Shown here in pieces: positions 11,376 through 20,198 of a stretch of 64,000 bases of DNA. A program made the position numbers and the translations under genes. The stretch's first letter is position 1; each line of letters opens with the position of its first letter. The DNA lies in contig NC_022438.1 of the NCBI RefSeq assembly GCF_000470775.1, positions 186,001 to 250,000 of the forward strand. Direction: 5' to 3'. Below the pieces are notes generated by a model, which made no database searches, was not told where the DNA came from, and was given only the letters and a program-made list of their open reading frames with translations. The DNA is from Leifsonia xyli subsp. cynodontis DSM 46306 (GTDB taxonomy: Bacteria > Actinomycetota > Actinomycetes > Actinomycetales > Microbacteriaceae).

Positions 11376-12034
11376 TCATGTCGCCGGTGATCCCGTGTTT
11401 CCCGGTCCGCTTCGCGGTGATGGCCTTGTTCCGCTCTCCCTGGAGACGTCCGACGTAGCGCCAGCCGCCACCGTCGGGGATGTTGCCGAGTTTCTTGATG
11501 TCGACGTGGATCATCGATCCGGGATGCTCGTGCTCGTAGCGGCGGGCGGGTTCGCCGGTGCGGACGTCGACGTGGCTGGGCCGATTGATCCGGCACCGGG
11601 AGAGGACCGTGTGAACGGTCGAGGCGGGCATGCCGAGCTGGGCGCCGATACCGACTGGTCCCAGCCGCTTCTTCCACCGCAGATGCACGACCTTGCGGAC
11701 CAGTCTTCGCGGGGTCTTGTTCGGGCTGTGATGCGGCCGTGACGAACGGTCCAGCATTCCCGCCTCGCCCATCTCCACGTAACGACGAGCCCATCGGTCC
11801 GCGGTGCGTCAGGACACTCGGAAGTAGGTCGCCGCCGCAGCAACGGACCAGCCGTCGTCGACGACTTGGCGGGCCAGGCGGAGGCATTCGCGAGGAGTCA
11901 AAGCAGCATTAGCGTGGGTCACGAGGACCTCCTAAGTCATCGAGTGCAGGGAAACTAGACAGCCCCACTCTCGACCGGGAGGTCCTCACCCATCTATCGC
12001 GTCACACCTCAACCAACGTCCCTGAGCAGCACAC
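11348..12034 (-). mobile_element. IS481-family element, copy 1, truncated remnant with transposase fragment
   Basis: Bases 11348-12034 are near-identical, in reverse orientation, to the left two thirds of the full elements at 40327 and 52343. The left inverted end (GTGTGCTGCTCAGGGACG on the minus strand) is present next to CTAG at 12035-12038. The transposase frame (GTG at 11922) keeps the HTH region with the shared TGA and the first catalytic Asp (HVDIKKLGN). It stops after GTAFVHTV, so the second Asp, the Glu and the right end are missing. The broken edge lies inside the 3' end of the sugar ABC ATPase gene, so a deletion followed insertion. Confidence 0.9.
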
Positions 12035-12727
12035 CTAGAAGAGGTCGGGCGACGGCGCGCTCGCGTGGCGGATGGAGACGTCCGCGTGCCGGTCGAAGCG
12101 GTAGCCCACCCCGCGCACGGTGCGCACGATGTCCTCGTAGCGGCCGAGCTTGGAGCGCAGCCGGCGGACGTGGACGTCGATGGTGCGCTCGTTGGGCACC
12201 TCGTCCTCGTCGGCGGCGGCCCAGAGCGAGGAGATGAGTTCCACACGCTCGATCGTGCGGCCCTCGCGCAGCACCAAGTACTGCAGCAGCTCGAACTCCT
12301 TGTACGTCAGCGCGACCGGCTGGTTGTCGAGGACGAGGCGTTTGCGGGAGATGTCGATGACCACGCCGGAGGAAGCGCGGTCCTCGTCCTCGTCCACCGC
12401 TCTGGTGTGGCGGTGCTTGGCGATGGCGGCCGGGTCTTGCAGGGCGAGGCGCACGACATCCACATCCCGCCCGCTTGCGCCGGCCGGGGCCAGGGCCACG
12501 GCGGCGTAGGTCTCGGACTCGGGCGCCAGCTCGGCGGTCAGCTGTTTCAGCGCCTCCACGATGCGGCCGAGGTCGGTGCCGGCGGAAGCGGCCTTCAGCT
12601 CGTCGATGCCGACATAGAGGACGAAGCCGCGGGCCTCGGCGCCCTCGGGGACGGCGCGGATGCGCGGGGGGACGGCAGCGGCGGGCTGTGCGGCGGGTCG
12701 GAGGGTGTCGATGGTGGCGAGAGACAT
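12035..12727 (-). CDS. winged-helix (OmpR/PhoB-type) DNA-binding protein
   Basis: The protein of about 230 residues ends in a clear OmpR-type winged helix: VALTYKEFELLQYLVLREGR, NERTIDVHVRRLRSKLG and RTVRGVGYRFD. The N-terminal half (FVLYVGIDELKAASAGTDLG) is not a receiver domain: I see no phosphoacceptor Asp pattern, so this is not a classical response regulator. I chose ATG at 12727 (MSLATIDTLRP); an upstream GTG at 12784 would add 19 unlikely residues. The TAG stop is inside the CTAG flanking IS481 copy 1. No partner kinase gene is nearby. Its target genes are unknown. Confidence 0.8.
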   Translation of the reverse strand: MSLATIDTLRPAAQPAAAVPPRIRAVPEGAEARGFVLYVGIDELKAASAGTDLGRIVEALKQLTAELAPESETYAAVALAPAGASGRDVDVVRLALQDPAAIAKHRHTRAVDEDEDRASSGVVIDISRKRLVLDNQPVALTYKEFELLQYLVLREGRTIERVELISSLWAAADEDEVPNERTIDVHVRRLRSKLGRYEDIVRTVRGVGYRFDRHADVSIRHASAPSPDLF

Positions 12728-13135
12728 GGGAGGGAGTCCTTCGGATGACGATGATGTGCCGGTTCCCGGTACGACGAGCTCCACGATTCGTGGAGGGGAG
12801 GCCCGGGGTTTTCCGGTGTTACGAGAGGTCCCCGTTCAGAAGGGGATGGATGCGCGGGTGCGTTCGTGTGGCGCGCCCGGGGAGCTGTGCCCGGCGTCGA
12901 CGCGCGTTACGCGTCGGAGGGCGACCGCTCGGCGAAAGGGTCGTCAGGTCAGCGACACATTCGGCAATGCATGACCGATTCGCGGCCGGCCATCATCATG
13001 CCGGCATCCCCAAGGGCCTCGAAGGAGGTCAGGGTACGCGAGTTGTCCATCATGGTGAGAAGTAAACCGTCTTGTGACTCGCGGTGTCAAATCGTTACGG
13101 AAGGGTGTGCCCGTCGCTGACGGCCGAGTACACAC
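12728..13135. other. gene-free stretch between the winged-helix gene and upp
   Basis: About 400 bp with no open frame showing coding character. It should contain the leader and promoter of the winged-helix gene. A short GC-rich palindrome (CGACGCG, CGTTA, CGCGTCG) lies at about 12897-12916, but its significance is unclear in DNA of this composition. Confidence 0.5.
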
Positions 13136-13769
13136 CTAGACGGTGCCGTACAAGCGGTCCCCGGCATCGCCCAGGCCGGGGACGATGTAGCCGTTCTCGT
13201 TGAGACGCTCGTCCAGCGCGCCCAGGACGATGGTCACATCCCGCCCCTCGGTCGCCTTCTCGAGCGCCTCCAGGCCCTCCGGGGCGGCGAGGACGCAGAT
13301 GGCGGTGACATCCACCGCATTGCGCTTGAAGAGGAAGTCGATCGCCGCCCCGAGCGAGCCGCCGGTGGCGAGCATCGGGTCGAGCACGAAGCACTGGCGT
13401 TCGGAGAGGTCCATCGGGAGGCGCTCGGCGTACGTGGTCGGCTCGAACGTCTCCTCATTGCGGGCCATGCCGAGGAACCCGACCTCGGCGGTCGGCATGA
13501 GGCGCACCATGCCCTCCAGCATCCCGAGCCCGGCGCGCAGGATTGGGAACGACCAGAGGCCGCGGCTCGCTGATGGCCACCCCCATCGTGGAGGTGACCG
13601 GCGTCTCGATCTCGACGGGCTCGACCCGGACCGCGCGCGTCGCCTCGTAGGCGAGCAAGGTCACGAGCTCTTCCGTGAGCGCCCGGAATGTCGGAGCCGG
13701 TGTCTCCTTGTTGCGAAGCACGGAGAGTTTGTGAGTGATCAGGGGATGGTCCGCAACATGCACTCGCAT
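13136..13769 (-). pseudogene. upp: uracil phosphoribosyltransferase, one-base frameshift
   Basis: UPRT makes UMP from uracil and PRPP in pyrimidine salvage. The N-terminal part starts at ATG 13769 ([19 protein letters not shown]) and runs to EPRPLVVP. There one extra base (13543-13544) shifts the frame. The rest ([20 protein letters not shown]) follows in the next frame and carries the PRPP-binding loop [16 protein letters not shown] and the C-terminal [12 protein letters not shown]. Without the extra base the protein would be a normal full-length enzyme of about 210 residues. The lesion would abolish uracil salvage unless it is a sequencing error. The gene is divergent from tadA with 38 bp between. 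Confidence 0.87.
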
Positions 13770-13807
13770 AGGCTCAAGGGTAGTCGAATCATCCCGGGAG
13801 GAAGCCC

Positions 13808-14275
13808 GTGCCCCTGCCTGTCCCCGCCGCGTACGAGGAGTGGATGCGGCGCGCCCTCGCCGACGCCGCCCGCGCGGCCGCGACCGGCGACGTGCCCGTG
13901 GCCGCCCTCGTGGTGGACGCCGGTGGGCGGGTCATCGGAACGGGACGCAACGAGCGCGAACTGCGCCACGACCCGACCGCGCACGCGGAAGTGCTCGCCC
14001 TCCGCGAGGCGGCCTCCTCCCGCGTGGACTGGAATCTGGAAGGCTGTACGCTCGTCGTCACCCTCGAGCCCTGCGTGATGTGCGCGGGCGCTATCCTGGC
14101 CGCGCACATCACGACGGTGGTGTTCGGGGCGTGGGACGAGAAAGCGGGTGCGGCGGGATCGCTGTACGACATCCTGCGCGACCGCCGGCTGCCCGCCCGG
14201 TCCGAGGTCTACGCGGGGGTGCTGGCCGAGGAGTGCCGAGCGCTGCTGCTGGCTTTCTTCGAGGCCAAGCGCTGA
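13808..14275 (+). CDS. tadA: tRNA-specific adenosine-34 deaminase
   Basis: TadA deaminates the wobble adenosine of tRNA-Arg(ACG) to inosine and is usually essential. The 155-residue protein has both zinc/catalytic signatures of the cytidine-deaminase fold: [10 protein letters not shown] (His ligand, catalytic Glu) and [10 protein letters not shown] (two Cys ligands), and ends [10 protein letters not shown]. The GTG start at 13808 is preceded by GGGAGGAAG. It is intact and of normal length. Confidence 0.93.
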   Translation: MPLPVPAAYEEWMRRALADAARAAATGDVPVAALVVDAGGRVIGTGRNERELRHDPTAHAEVLALREAASSRVDWNLEGCTLVVTLEPCVMCAGAILAAHITTVVFGAWDEKAGAAGSLYDILRDRRLPARSEVYAGVLAEECRALLLAFFEAKR

Positions 14276-14349
14276 GCCATCGGCACACGGCCACGGAGAC
14301 GGTCAGCCCGGGAGGGGCGCTGGGGCCGGGCCGCAGGATGGCGTCGTCG

Positions 14350-15312
14350 TCACTCCAGCCCCTTGATGACGATCGCGTCGGTGGGGGGATTCCGTTCGTC
14401 CGGGTCGACCCAGACGTCCGGTTCGACGTAGATCACGCGGGCTGTAGGAACAGCCTCGCGGACCCGCCGCTCGACCGCGTCGATCACCGCCGAGACCTCC
14501 GCGAGGCGGCTCTCGCCGGACATCGCGACCTTCGCCCCGACGAGCAGTTCGTCGGGGCCGAGGTAGAGCGTCTTCATGTGGATGATGCGCTTGACCTCGC
14601 CGCCACGGAGCACAGCCCGCTCGATCGCGGCGGCGTCCGCGTCCGACGCGCCCTCGCCGACCAGCAGGCTCTTCGTCTCGAAGCCCAGGACGAGGGCGAC
14701 GACGATCAGCAGCGCGCCGATGAGGAGCGTGCCGATCGCATCCCACACGGCCTCGCCCGTCAGGACGCTGAGGCCGACGCCGATCAGCGCGAACAGCAGA
14801 CCTGTGAGCGCGGCGACGTCTTCGAGCAGCACGACGGGCAGCTCGGGGGCCTTGGCGCGTCGGATGAACTGCGGCCACGACATGCTTTGTTTGTGCGGCC
14901 GGGACTCGTGGATCGCCGTGCGCAGCGAGAACGACTCCAGCCCGATCGCGATCAGCAGCACGAGCAGCGGCAGCCAGGAGTTCTCGAGAGGGTGCGGGTT
15001 CGTGAGCTTCTCGACGCCCTCGTAGAGCGAGAACACGCCACCGACGGAGAACAGGACGATGGAGACGGCGAAAGCGTAGACGTAGCGCTCCCGACCGTAG
15101 CCGAACGGATGCTCCCGGTCCGCCTTCTTCTTGGCGCGGCGGCCGCCGAGCAGCAGGAGTAGCTGGTTGCCGGAGTCTGCGAGCGAGTGGACGCCCTCTG
15201 CGAGCATCGAGGAGGAGCCGGAGAAGAGCCAGGCGATGAGCTTCGTCAGCGCGATCCCGAGGTTCGCGGAGAACGCCGCGACGATCGCCCTGGTGCCACC
15301 TGATGCGCTCAT
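14350..15312 (-). CDS. cation diffusion facilitator family transporter
   Basis: The 320-residue membrane protein has the CDF pattern: TM1-TM2 with SSSMLAEGVHSLADSGNQ (metal-site His and Asp), a basic loop (GRRAKKKADREHPFGYGRER), and further TM helices with LLEDVAALTGLLFALIG. A cytosolic C-terminal domain follows (VKRIIHMKTLYLGPDELLVG, VDPDERNPPTDAI). Members export divalent metal ions (Zn, Fe, Mn, Co) using proton antiport; the metal cannot be predicted here. It is intact, and divergent from proC with 22 bp between the start codons. Confidence 0.9.
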   Translation of the reverse strand: MSASGGTRAIVAAFSANLGIALTKLIAWLFSGSSSMLAEGVHSLADSGNQLLLLLGGRRAKKKADREHPFGYGRERYVYAFAVSIVLFSVGGVFSLYEGVEKLTNPHPLENSWLPLLVLLIAIGLESFSLRTAIHESRPHKQSMSWPQFIRRAKAPELPVVLLEDVAALTGLLFALIGVGLSVLTGEAVWDAIGTLLIGALLIVVALVLGFETKSLLVGEGASDADAAAIERAVLRGGEVKRIIHMKTLYLGPDELLVGAKVAMSGESRLAEVSAVIDAVERRVREAVPTARVIYVEPDVWVDPDERNPPTDAIVIKGLE

Positions 15313-15334
15313 GGCCTCATCCTAGGATGGCCCC

Positions 15335-16183
15335 ATGACCGACACGCAGCGCCTCACCCTGCCGACCATCGCCATGCTCGGCGCCGGATCGATGGGCCGG
15401 GCCATTCTGTCCGGCCTCACCGCTCCCGGCGTGACCGTGACCGGCGGCATCCGTGCGACCAGTCGCTCTGCTGCCAACGCCGAGGGGCTGGGCGAGCTGC
15501 CCGGCGTCACCGCGTACGCCACCGAGGCCGATCCGGGCGCCAACCGTCTGGCTGTGGCCGGCGCCGAGATCGTGGTCGTGGCCGTCAAACCCGGGATGGT
15601 CCCCGATCTGCTGCGCGAGATCGCCCCCTCGCTCACTCCCGGGGCCGTCGTGGTGAGCGTCGCCGTCGGTGTGACCACCGCGACATTCGAGTCCCTCCTG
15701 CCGGAGTCCGTGGCTGTCGTCCGTTCGATGCCGAACACCCCCGCCGTCGTCGGCAGGGCCGTCACCGGCATCAGTGCCGGAGCCCGTTCGGAACTCGATG
15801 ACCTTGCCCTCGTCCGCTCCCTGTTCGAGACCGTCGGCGAGGTGGTCGAGGTCCCTGAGTCGCAGCTCGACGCTCTCGGCACCATCTCCGGCTCCGGGCC
15901 CGCCTATGTCTTCTTCCTCGTCGAGGTCCTCACCGCCGCCGCCCTCGAGAAGGGCTTCACACCCGAGCAGGCGCGCACCCTCGTGAACGGCACCTTCCTC
16001 GGCGCCGCCGACCTCCTCGTCGCCTCGGGCGAGGGCCCCGCCGACCTCCGCCGCCGCGTCACCAGTCCCGGCGGCACCACCGAGCGCGCCATCGGGGTCC
16101 TCGCCGCCGCTGACCTCCCCGCCCTCTTCGCCCGCGCCACCGACGCCGCCCTCGCCCGCTCCCGCGAACTCGCCGCCCCCTGA
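15335..16183 (+). CDS. proC: pyrroline-5-carboxylate reductase
   Basis: ProC reduces pyrroline-5-carboxylate to proline with NAD(P)H. The 282-residue protein has the Rossmann start IAMLGAGSMGRAILSGL, VVAVKPGMVPDLLREI, RSMPNTPAVVG, and the C-terminal P5CR signature region TISGSGPAYVFFLVEVLTAA with VTSPGGTTERAI. It is intact. A 65-bp palindromic repeat begins four bases after its TGA stop. Confidence 0.95.
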   Translation: MTDTQRLTLPTIAMLGAGSMGRAILSGLTAPGVTVTGGIRATSRSAANAEGLGELPGVTAYATEADPGANRLAVAGAEIVVVAVKPGMVPDLLREIAPSLTPGAVVVSVAVGVTTATFESLLPESVAVVRSMPNTPAVVGRAVTGISAGARSELDDLALVRSLFETVGEVVEVPESQLDALGTISGSGPAYVFFLVEVLTAAALEKGFTPEQARTLVNGTFLGAADLLVASGEGPADLRRRVTSPGGTTERAIGVLAAADLPALFARATDAALARSRELAAP

Positions 16184-16187
16184 CCGG

Positions 16188-16253
16188 CCATCTCTTCCTC
16201 ACTTCTTCCGCCCGACACGCCGTACCGGGCCGGAACTACTGAGGAACCGATCG
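16188..16253. repeat. 65-bp palindromic repeat, copy B
   Basis: It starts CCATCTCTTCCTCACTTCTT and ends GAGGAACCGATCG, matching copies at 6169 and 17494 over both arms while the central loop differs. It lies between the convergent ends of proC and the DUF559-like gene and overlaps the last codons of the latter. Confidence 0.7.
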
Positions 16254-17486
16254 CGCGAGCGCGCGGCGGACGGTGAGGATGGCGCGCGGGATGGGCGGGG
16301 CCAGGTCCGCAGACGTGACGAACACGGTCTCCCACCCCGCGGCGGCCAGACGCTCGCGACGGTAGATGTCCTGCTGATAGAGGGCGCGATCCGTCCGGTG
16401 GTGGTCGCCCTGGTATTCGACCGCGACCCGCCGCTCCGGGAAAGCGAGATCGACCATCGCGACGAAGCTCCCCCGATCGTGGACGCGATAGTTGAGCTCC
16501 GTTCCGGCAGCCCCGCCGCGATCAGTTCGACCCGGAGGCAGGACTCCTGTGGAGACAGCGGGCCATATCTCACCAGGTCGAACGCGAGCCGCAGGTTCCG
16601 CACACCCGGCCGCCGGCCGTGACGCCGCAGCGCCGCGAACAGATCCTCGGTCGTCGAGGGTGTCGGGATGCCGGAGTAGGGCTCGTCGCCCGTCACGATG
16701 AAGTTCCCCGACAGCGACAAGGTCCGGCACCGGCAGCACGCCGGAGAGCTGGGCCCAGGTGTCCTCCGCGGAGAGGCAGCGCAGACCGTCGATGTGGACG
16801 ACGCGATGCCCGGCGGACCTGAGTTCGTGTGGCACCACTCCGCGCACCCGCGACGGCTTCCGTGGCGCGAAGACGGCCACATGCACCGAGCGCGGCCGGT
16901 GCTGCCAGGGGAGCGGCAGACCGTGGAGCACAGCCGCGCTCGCGTGGCTGAACACCTCCCCCTCGCGGTCGCGGGCGGCGTACGCGCGGCACAGTGCGCG
17001 GTGGTCGCCGAGGTCGGCGTCCATTGTCCTGACCCCGCGGAACGGCCGCTGCAGATCCGCCCGGTAGAGCCGGTGCCGCGTCAGCCCGGCCGACCGTGCC
17101 TGTGCGTAGGTGAACCCGTCGGCCGGGAGCTCGCGGGCCGGTGGTCCCTTGGCCGGCGCTCTCCCTGTCGGCGCACCTCCTTGAGGTGCCCGCTCCTGAG
17201 GTGCTCGCTCCTGGGGCGTCTGCTCCTGAGGCGCTCTGTCTTTCCGTGCCCTGTTCTGCGGCACGTCTCCTGCCCGCGCTCCGTTTGTCGGCACGTCACC
17301 CGCTCGCGCCCCGCCCTTCAGCGCCCTGTTCTGCGGCGTGCCGTCCGCTCGCGCCCCGCCTGTTCGCGCCTCGTCCGTTCGTGCCCAGCCCCCATCCATC
17401 CGCCCTATCCGCCCGTTCGCCCCCTGCGCTCTTTGTCCCCCTGGGTCCATCTTGACCCCCTCGCGCTGCCCCCGGGACTTTTCCAC
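16236..17486 (-). pseudogene. DUF559/VSR-like endonuclease-fold protein with two frameshifts
   Basis: The C-terminal part (VDLAFPERRVAVEYQGDHHR ... RERLAAAGWETVFVTSADL) matches the restriction-endonuclease-like DUF559/AbiEi-associated fold. The front (GFTYAQARSAGLTRHRLYRA ... FSHASAAVLHGLPLP) matches the helical domain such proteins carry. Between about 16705 and 16500 this frame is meaningless, and another frame supplies the missing part (FIVTGDEPYSGIPTPSTTED ... SPQESCLRVELIAAGLPE). So two compensating frameshifts are present. About 120 extra N-terminal residues are a low-complexity Arg/Ala/Pro/Gln tract; the real start may be near 17130. Function is unknown. Confidence 0.65.
17160..17390. 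repeat. degenerate short tandem repeats upstream of the DUF559-like gene
   Basis: Related words such as GCTCCTGAGG, GGCGCTC and GCCCGCGCTCCG recur with roughly 15-30 bp spacing. In the minus frame they encode degenerate ARAGDVP, NRA and PQERAP units; on both strands they leave long open frames. This looks like an expanded minisatellite rather than protein-coding constraint. Confidence 0.5.
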
Positions 17487-17493
17487 AATCCAG

Positions 17494-17558
17494 CCATCTG
17501 TTCCTCACTTCTTCCGGCGAAAAGACGCGAAAAGAGCGGAAAAGGTGAGGAGCCGATT
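17494..17558. repeat. 65-bp palindromic repeat, copy C
   Basis: It starts CCATCTGTTCCTCACTTCTT and ends TGAGGAGCCGATT, aligned base for base with copy B over the left 20 bp. It lies between the DUF559-like gene and trkA, so copies B and C bracket the DUF559-like gene on both sides. Confidence 0.7.
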
Positions 17559-17560
17559 GC

Positions 17561-18232
17561 TTAGGCGTCGAGGGCGGCGAAGCGTTCGATGTCGGCGGAG
17601 GCGCCGGAGACGATGATGAGGTCGTGGTTGGAGACGACGGTGTCGGCGGTGGCGTAGGTGAACGGCTTGCCGGGGGACTTCACCCCGACGACCGTGATGT
17701 TGTGCTTGGTGCGCACGCCCGATTCGGTGAGGTTCAGCCCGCGGATGGGCTTCGGCGGGTACATCTTCACGAGCGCGAAGTCGTCGTCGAACTCGATGAA
17801 GTCGAGCATTCGTCCGGAGACGAGGTGGGCGACCCGCTCGCCGGCTTCCGCCTCAGGGTAGATGACGTGGTTGGCGCCGATGCGCTCGAGGATCTTGCCG
17901 TGCGACTGCGAGATCGCCTTGGCCCAGATCTGGGGGATGCGAAGGTCGACCAGGTTCGCGGTGATGAGCACGCTCGCCTCGATGGACGAACCGACAGCGA
18001 CGACCGCGATGGAGAAGTCCTCCGCGCCGATCTGCAGCAGCGTCTCGACCGAGCGCGCATCCGCCTGCACGGTGTGCGTCACGCGGTCCGCCCACTTCTG
18101 CACGAGGCCGGCGTCGGTGTCGATGGCGAGGACTTCGCGGTTCAGGCGGTCCAGCTGACCGGCCGTGGCCGCGCCGAAGCGGCCGAGGCCGATCACCAGG
18201 ACGGGGGCGTTGTGCTTGATCCGGTCAACCAA
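17561..18232 (-). CDS. TrkA/KtrA-type potassium channel regulatory subunit
   Basis: The 223-residue protein is an RCK regulator: N-terminal Rossmann domain VLVIGLGRFGAATAGQLDRL with acidic nucleotide-binding VLAIDTDAGLV, then a TrkA_C domain (GLNLTESGVRTKHNITVVGV). It gates the membrane subunit encoded directly upstream (8-bp overlap with 18225-19661), so the pair forms a Ktr/Trk-type K+ uptake system. It is intact. Repeat copy C lies immediately downstream. Confidence 0.92.
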   Translation of the reverse strand: MVDRIKHNAPVLVIGLGRFGAATAGQLDRLNREVLAIDTDAGLVQKWADRVTHTVQADARSVETLLQIGAEDFSIAVVAVGSSIEASVLITANLVDLRIPQIWAKAISQSHGKILERIGANHVIYPEAEAGERVAHLVSGRMLDFIEFDDDFALVKMYPPKPIRGLNLTESGVRTKHNITVVGVKSPGKPFTYATADTVVSNHDLIIVSGASADIERFAALDA

Positions 18233-19661
18233 CGAGCGGCCTCTCCTCGGGGTTCTGGTAGAGCTGTTTGCGCTGGCTCTGGGCCAGCGCCGCGGCGAGT
18301 GTCACTGTACCAACGCGGCCGCAGAACATCGTGGCGGCCATGACGTAGACGCCCGCGTCGGGCAGCTTCTCGGTGAGACCCGTGGACAGGCCGCAGGTCG
18401 CGAACGCCGAGATGACGTCGAAGAGCACATGGTCGAGCGGCGCTTTGGTGATCTGCAGGATCAGGACGGCGGACACCGCCACGATCGTCGCCCCCCAGAG
18501 CGCCACCGCGACCGACAGCCGCAGCACGTCCACGGGGATGCGTCGCCGGAACGCATCCATCGGCTCCACCCCGCGCGCTTCCGCGACGGCCGCGAGGAAC
18601 AGCACCGCGAGCGTCGTCACCTTGATGCCGCCGGCGGTGGAGGCCGACCCGCCGCCGATGAACATCAGCATGTCGGTCACCAGCAGGCTGGAACCGTGCA
18701 GGTCGTCGATGTCGATGGTCGAGAACCCGCCCGATCGCGCCATCGTGGACAGAAAGAAGGACTGGAAAACCGTGTGCCCGGCGTCCATGCCGCCGAACGT
18801 CTGAGGGTTGTCGTGTTCGAGCACGATGTACAGCGCGGCGCCCACGACCAGCAGGATGACCGACATGAGCAGCGTCAGCTTGACGTGGATGGACCACCGC
18901 CGCCGCTTGCGTCGCAGCTGGGACGCGATGGCCAGGATGACGGGGAACCCGATGGCCCCGAGGAACACGCCGATCATGAGCGCGCCGAGGAACCAGACGT
19001 CGTTCACGAACGGCGTCAGCCCCTCGGCGTTCGGCGCGAAGCCGGTGTTCGTGAACGCCATCGCCGAGTAGTAGACGCTCTCCCAGAGCGCCATGCCGAC
19101 GCTCGTCCCCGCGATCAGCATCCGCGGGAAGAGCAGCACGGCGACGAGCCCCTCGATGACGACCATGCTGATCGCGACGGTCCGCAGCAGCTTGCCGACG
19201 TCGCCCAGCAGCACCGCCTGGCCCTCGGCCACCGGCCCGGAGTGCATGCGCAGCGGGTTGCTGTCGCTCGCGGCTATCAGCTTGGCGCGCAGCCCCAGCC
19301 GACGTGAGATGACGAGCCCCAGGATGCTCGCCATCGTCAGCACGCCGACGGCGCCCACCTGCACGCCGAGATAGACCAGCAGATGCCCGAACACCGACCA
19401 GTGCGTCGCCATGTCCACGGTGGAGAGCCCTGTCACGCAGATGACCGAGACCGCTGTGAACAGCGAGTCGGCCAGTCCGGTGACGTGCCCGCTCGCCGCG
19501 GAGATCGGCAGCGAGAACAGCAGCGTGAACACCAGGATCAGCGCGGCGAACACCAGGATGGCGAACCGGGACGGGCTGCGCTGCGCGAACCCGTTGACCG
19601 CCGCGCGCACTCGCCCCACGGGCGTGATGGTTCCGCGCCGGACCGCCCGCGTCATGCGCAT
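18225..19661 (-). CDS. TrkH/KtrB-type potassium transporter subunit
   Basis: The 478-residue membrane protein has the four repeated M1-P-M2 units of the superfamily of K+ transporters, visible as VSVICVTGLSTVD, AMAFTNTGFAPN, STMARSGGFSTIDID and ISAFATCGLSTGL, whose glycines form the selectivity filter. I chose ATG at 19661 with AAGGA eight bases upstream. The stop overlaps the start of the RCK subunit. It is intact and should import K+ with Na+ or H+ coupling. Confidence 0.93.
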   Translation of the reverse strand: MRMTRAVRRGTITPVGRVRAAVNGFAQRSPSRFAILVFAALILVFTLLFSLPISAASGHVTGLADSLFTAVSVICVTGLSTVDMATHWSVFGHLLVYLGVQVGAVGVLTMASILGLVISRRLGLRAKLIAASDSNPLRMHSGPVAEGQAVLLGDVGKLLRTVAISMVVIEGLVAVLLFPRMLIAGTSVGMALWESVYYSAMAFTNTGFAPNAEGLTPFVNDVWFLGALMIGVFLGAIGFPVILAIASQLRRKRRRWSIHVKLTLLMSVILLVVGAALYIVLEHDNPQTFGGMDAGHTVFQSFFLSTMARSGGFSTIDIDDLHGSSLLVTDMLMFIGGGSASTAGGIKVTTLAVLFLAAVAEARGVEPMDAFRRRIPVDVLRLSVAVALWGATIVAVSAVLILQITKAPLDHVLFDVISAFATCGLSTGLTEKLPDAGVYVMAATMFCGRVGTVTLAAALAQSQRKQLYQNPEERPLVG

Positions 19662-19727
19662 CGAACGTTCCTTCCACCGAGAGCTTCCGACATGGTACTC
19701 CGACAGCGGGGCGACTAGCCTAAGGGC

Positions 19728-20150
19728 ATGGCCGACATCTTCGACGTGATCGCCGACCCGACGCGGCGCGACATCCTGAGAGTGCTGCTCGAGCGCAACT
19801 CGGATGAGACCTCGCCGGCCGGAGAGATCTCGGTCTCGGAGATCGTGGCGCGGCTGGAACTCAGCCAGCCGACGGTGTCCAAGCATCTGAAGGTGCTGCG
19901 GGAGGCCGCGCTCGTCGTCGTGCGAGAGGAGGGTCAGCACCGCTACTACCGCATCGACCCGACGCCGCTGGAGGCTGTGGAGGATTGGGTCATCCCGTTC
20001 ACCACCGCCGACATGGATGTGTCCGCCCTCTCCGCCCAGCTCGCGCAGGAGACTCGCGAGTTCGCCAGCACGGTCGGCAAGGTGCTCGCCGACACCCGCC
20101 ACCGCGTCGAACGGGTCACGCCCAAGAAGTGGCGTCGCGACGAGTGCTGA
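19728..20150 (+). CDS. ArsR-family transcriptional regulator
   Basis: The 140-residue protein has an ArsR winged helix near the N-terminus: MADIFDVIADPTRRDILRVL, the recognition segment LELSQPTVSKHLKVLREA, and the wing VVREEGQHRYYRID. A helical tail follows (FASTVGKVLADTRHRVERV). Typical metal-binding Cys pairs (CxC) are absent, so metal sensing is unlikely. It is divergent from the potassium-transporter gene. IS5 copy 1 inserted 46 bp after its stop and left it intact. Confidence 0.9.
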   Translation: MADIFDVIADPTRRDILRVLLERNSDETSPAGEISVSEIVARLELSQPTVSKHLKVLREAALVVVREEGQHRYYRIDPTPLEAVEDWVIPFTTADMDVSALSAQLAQETREFASTVGKVLADTRHRVERVTPKKWRRDEC

Positions 20151-20198
20151 CCGTCACCGCTTGCCGCCGGGGCGGAGCGGCTCTAGTAGAGTTCCTTA

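Noticed and set aside
12897..12916. GC-rich palindrome CGACGCG/CGCGTCG as an operator
   Set aside because: Short GC palindromes are frequent in this composition and it has no clear promoter or gene relation.
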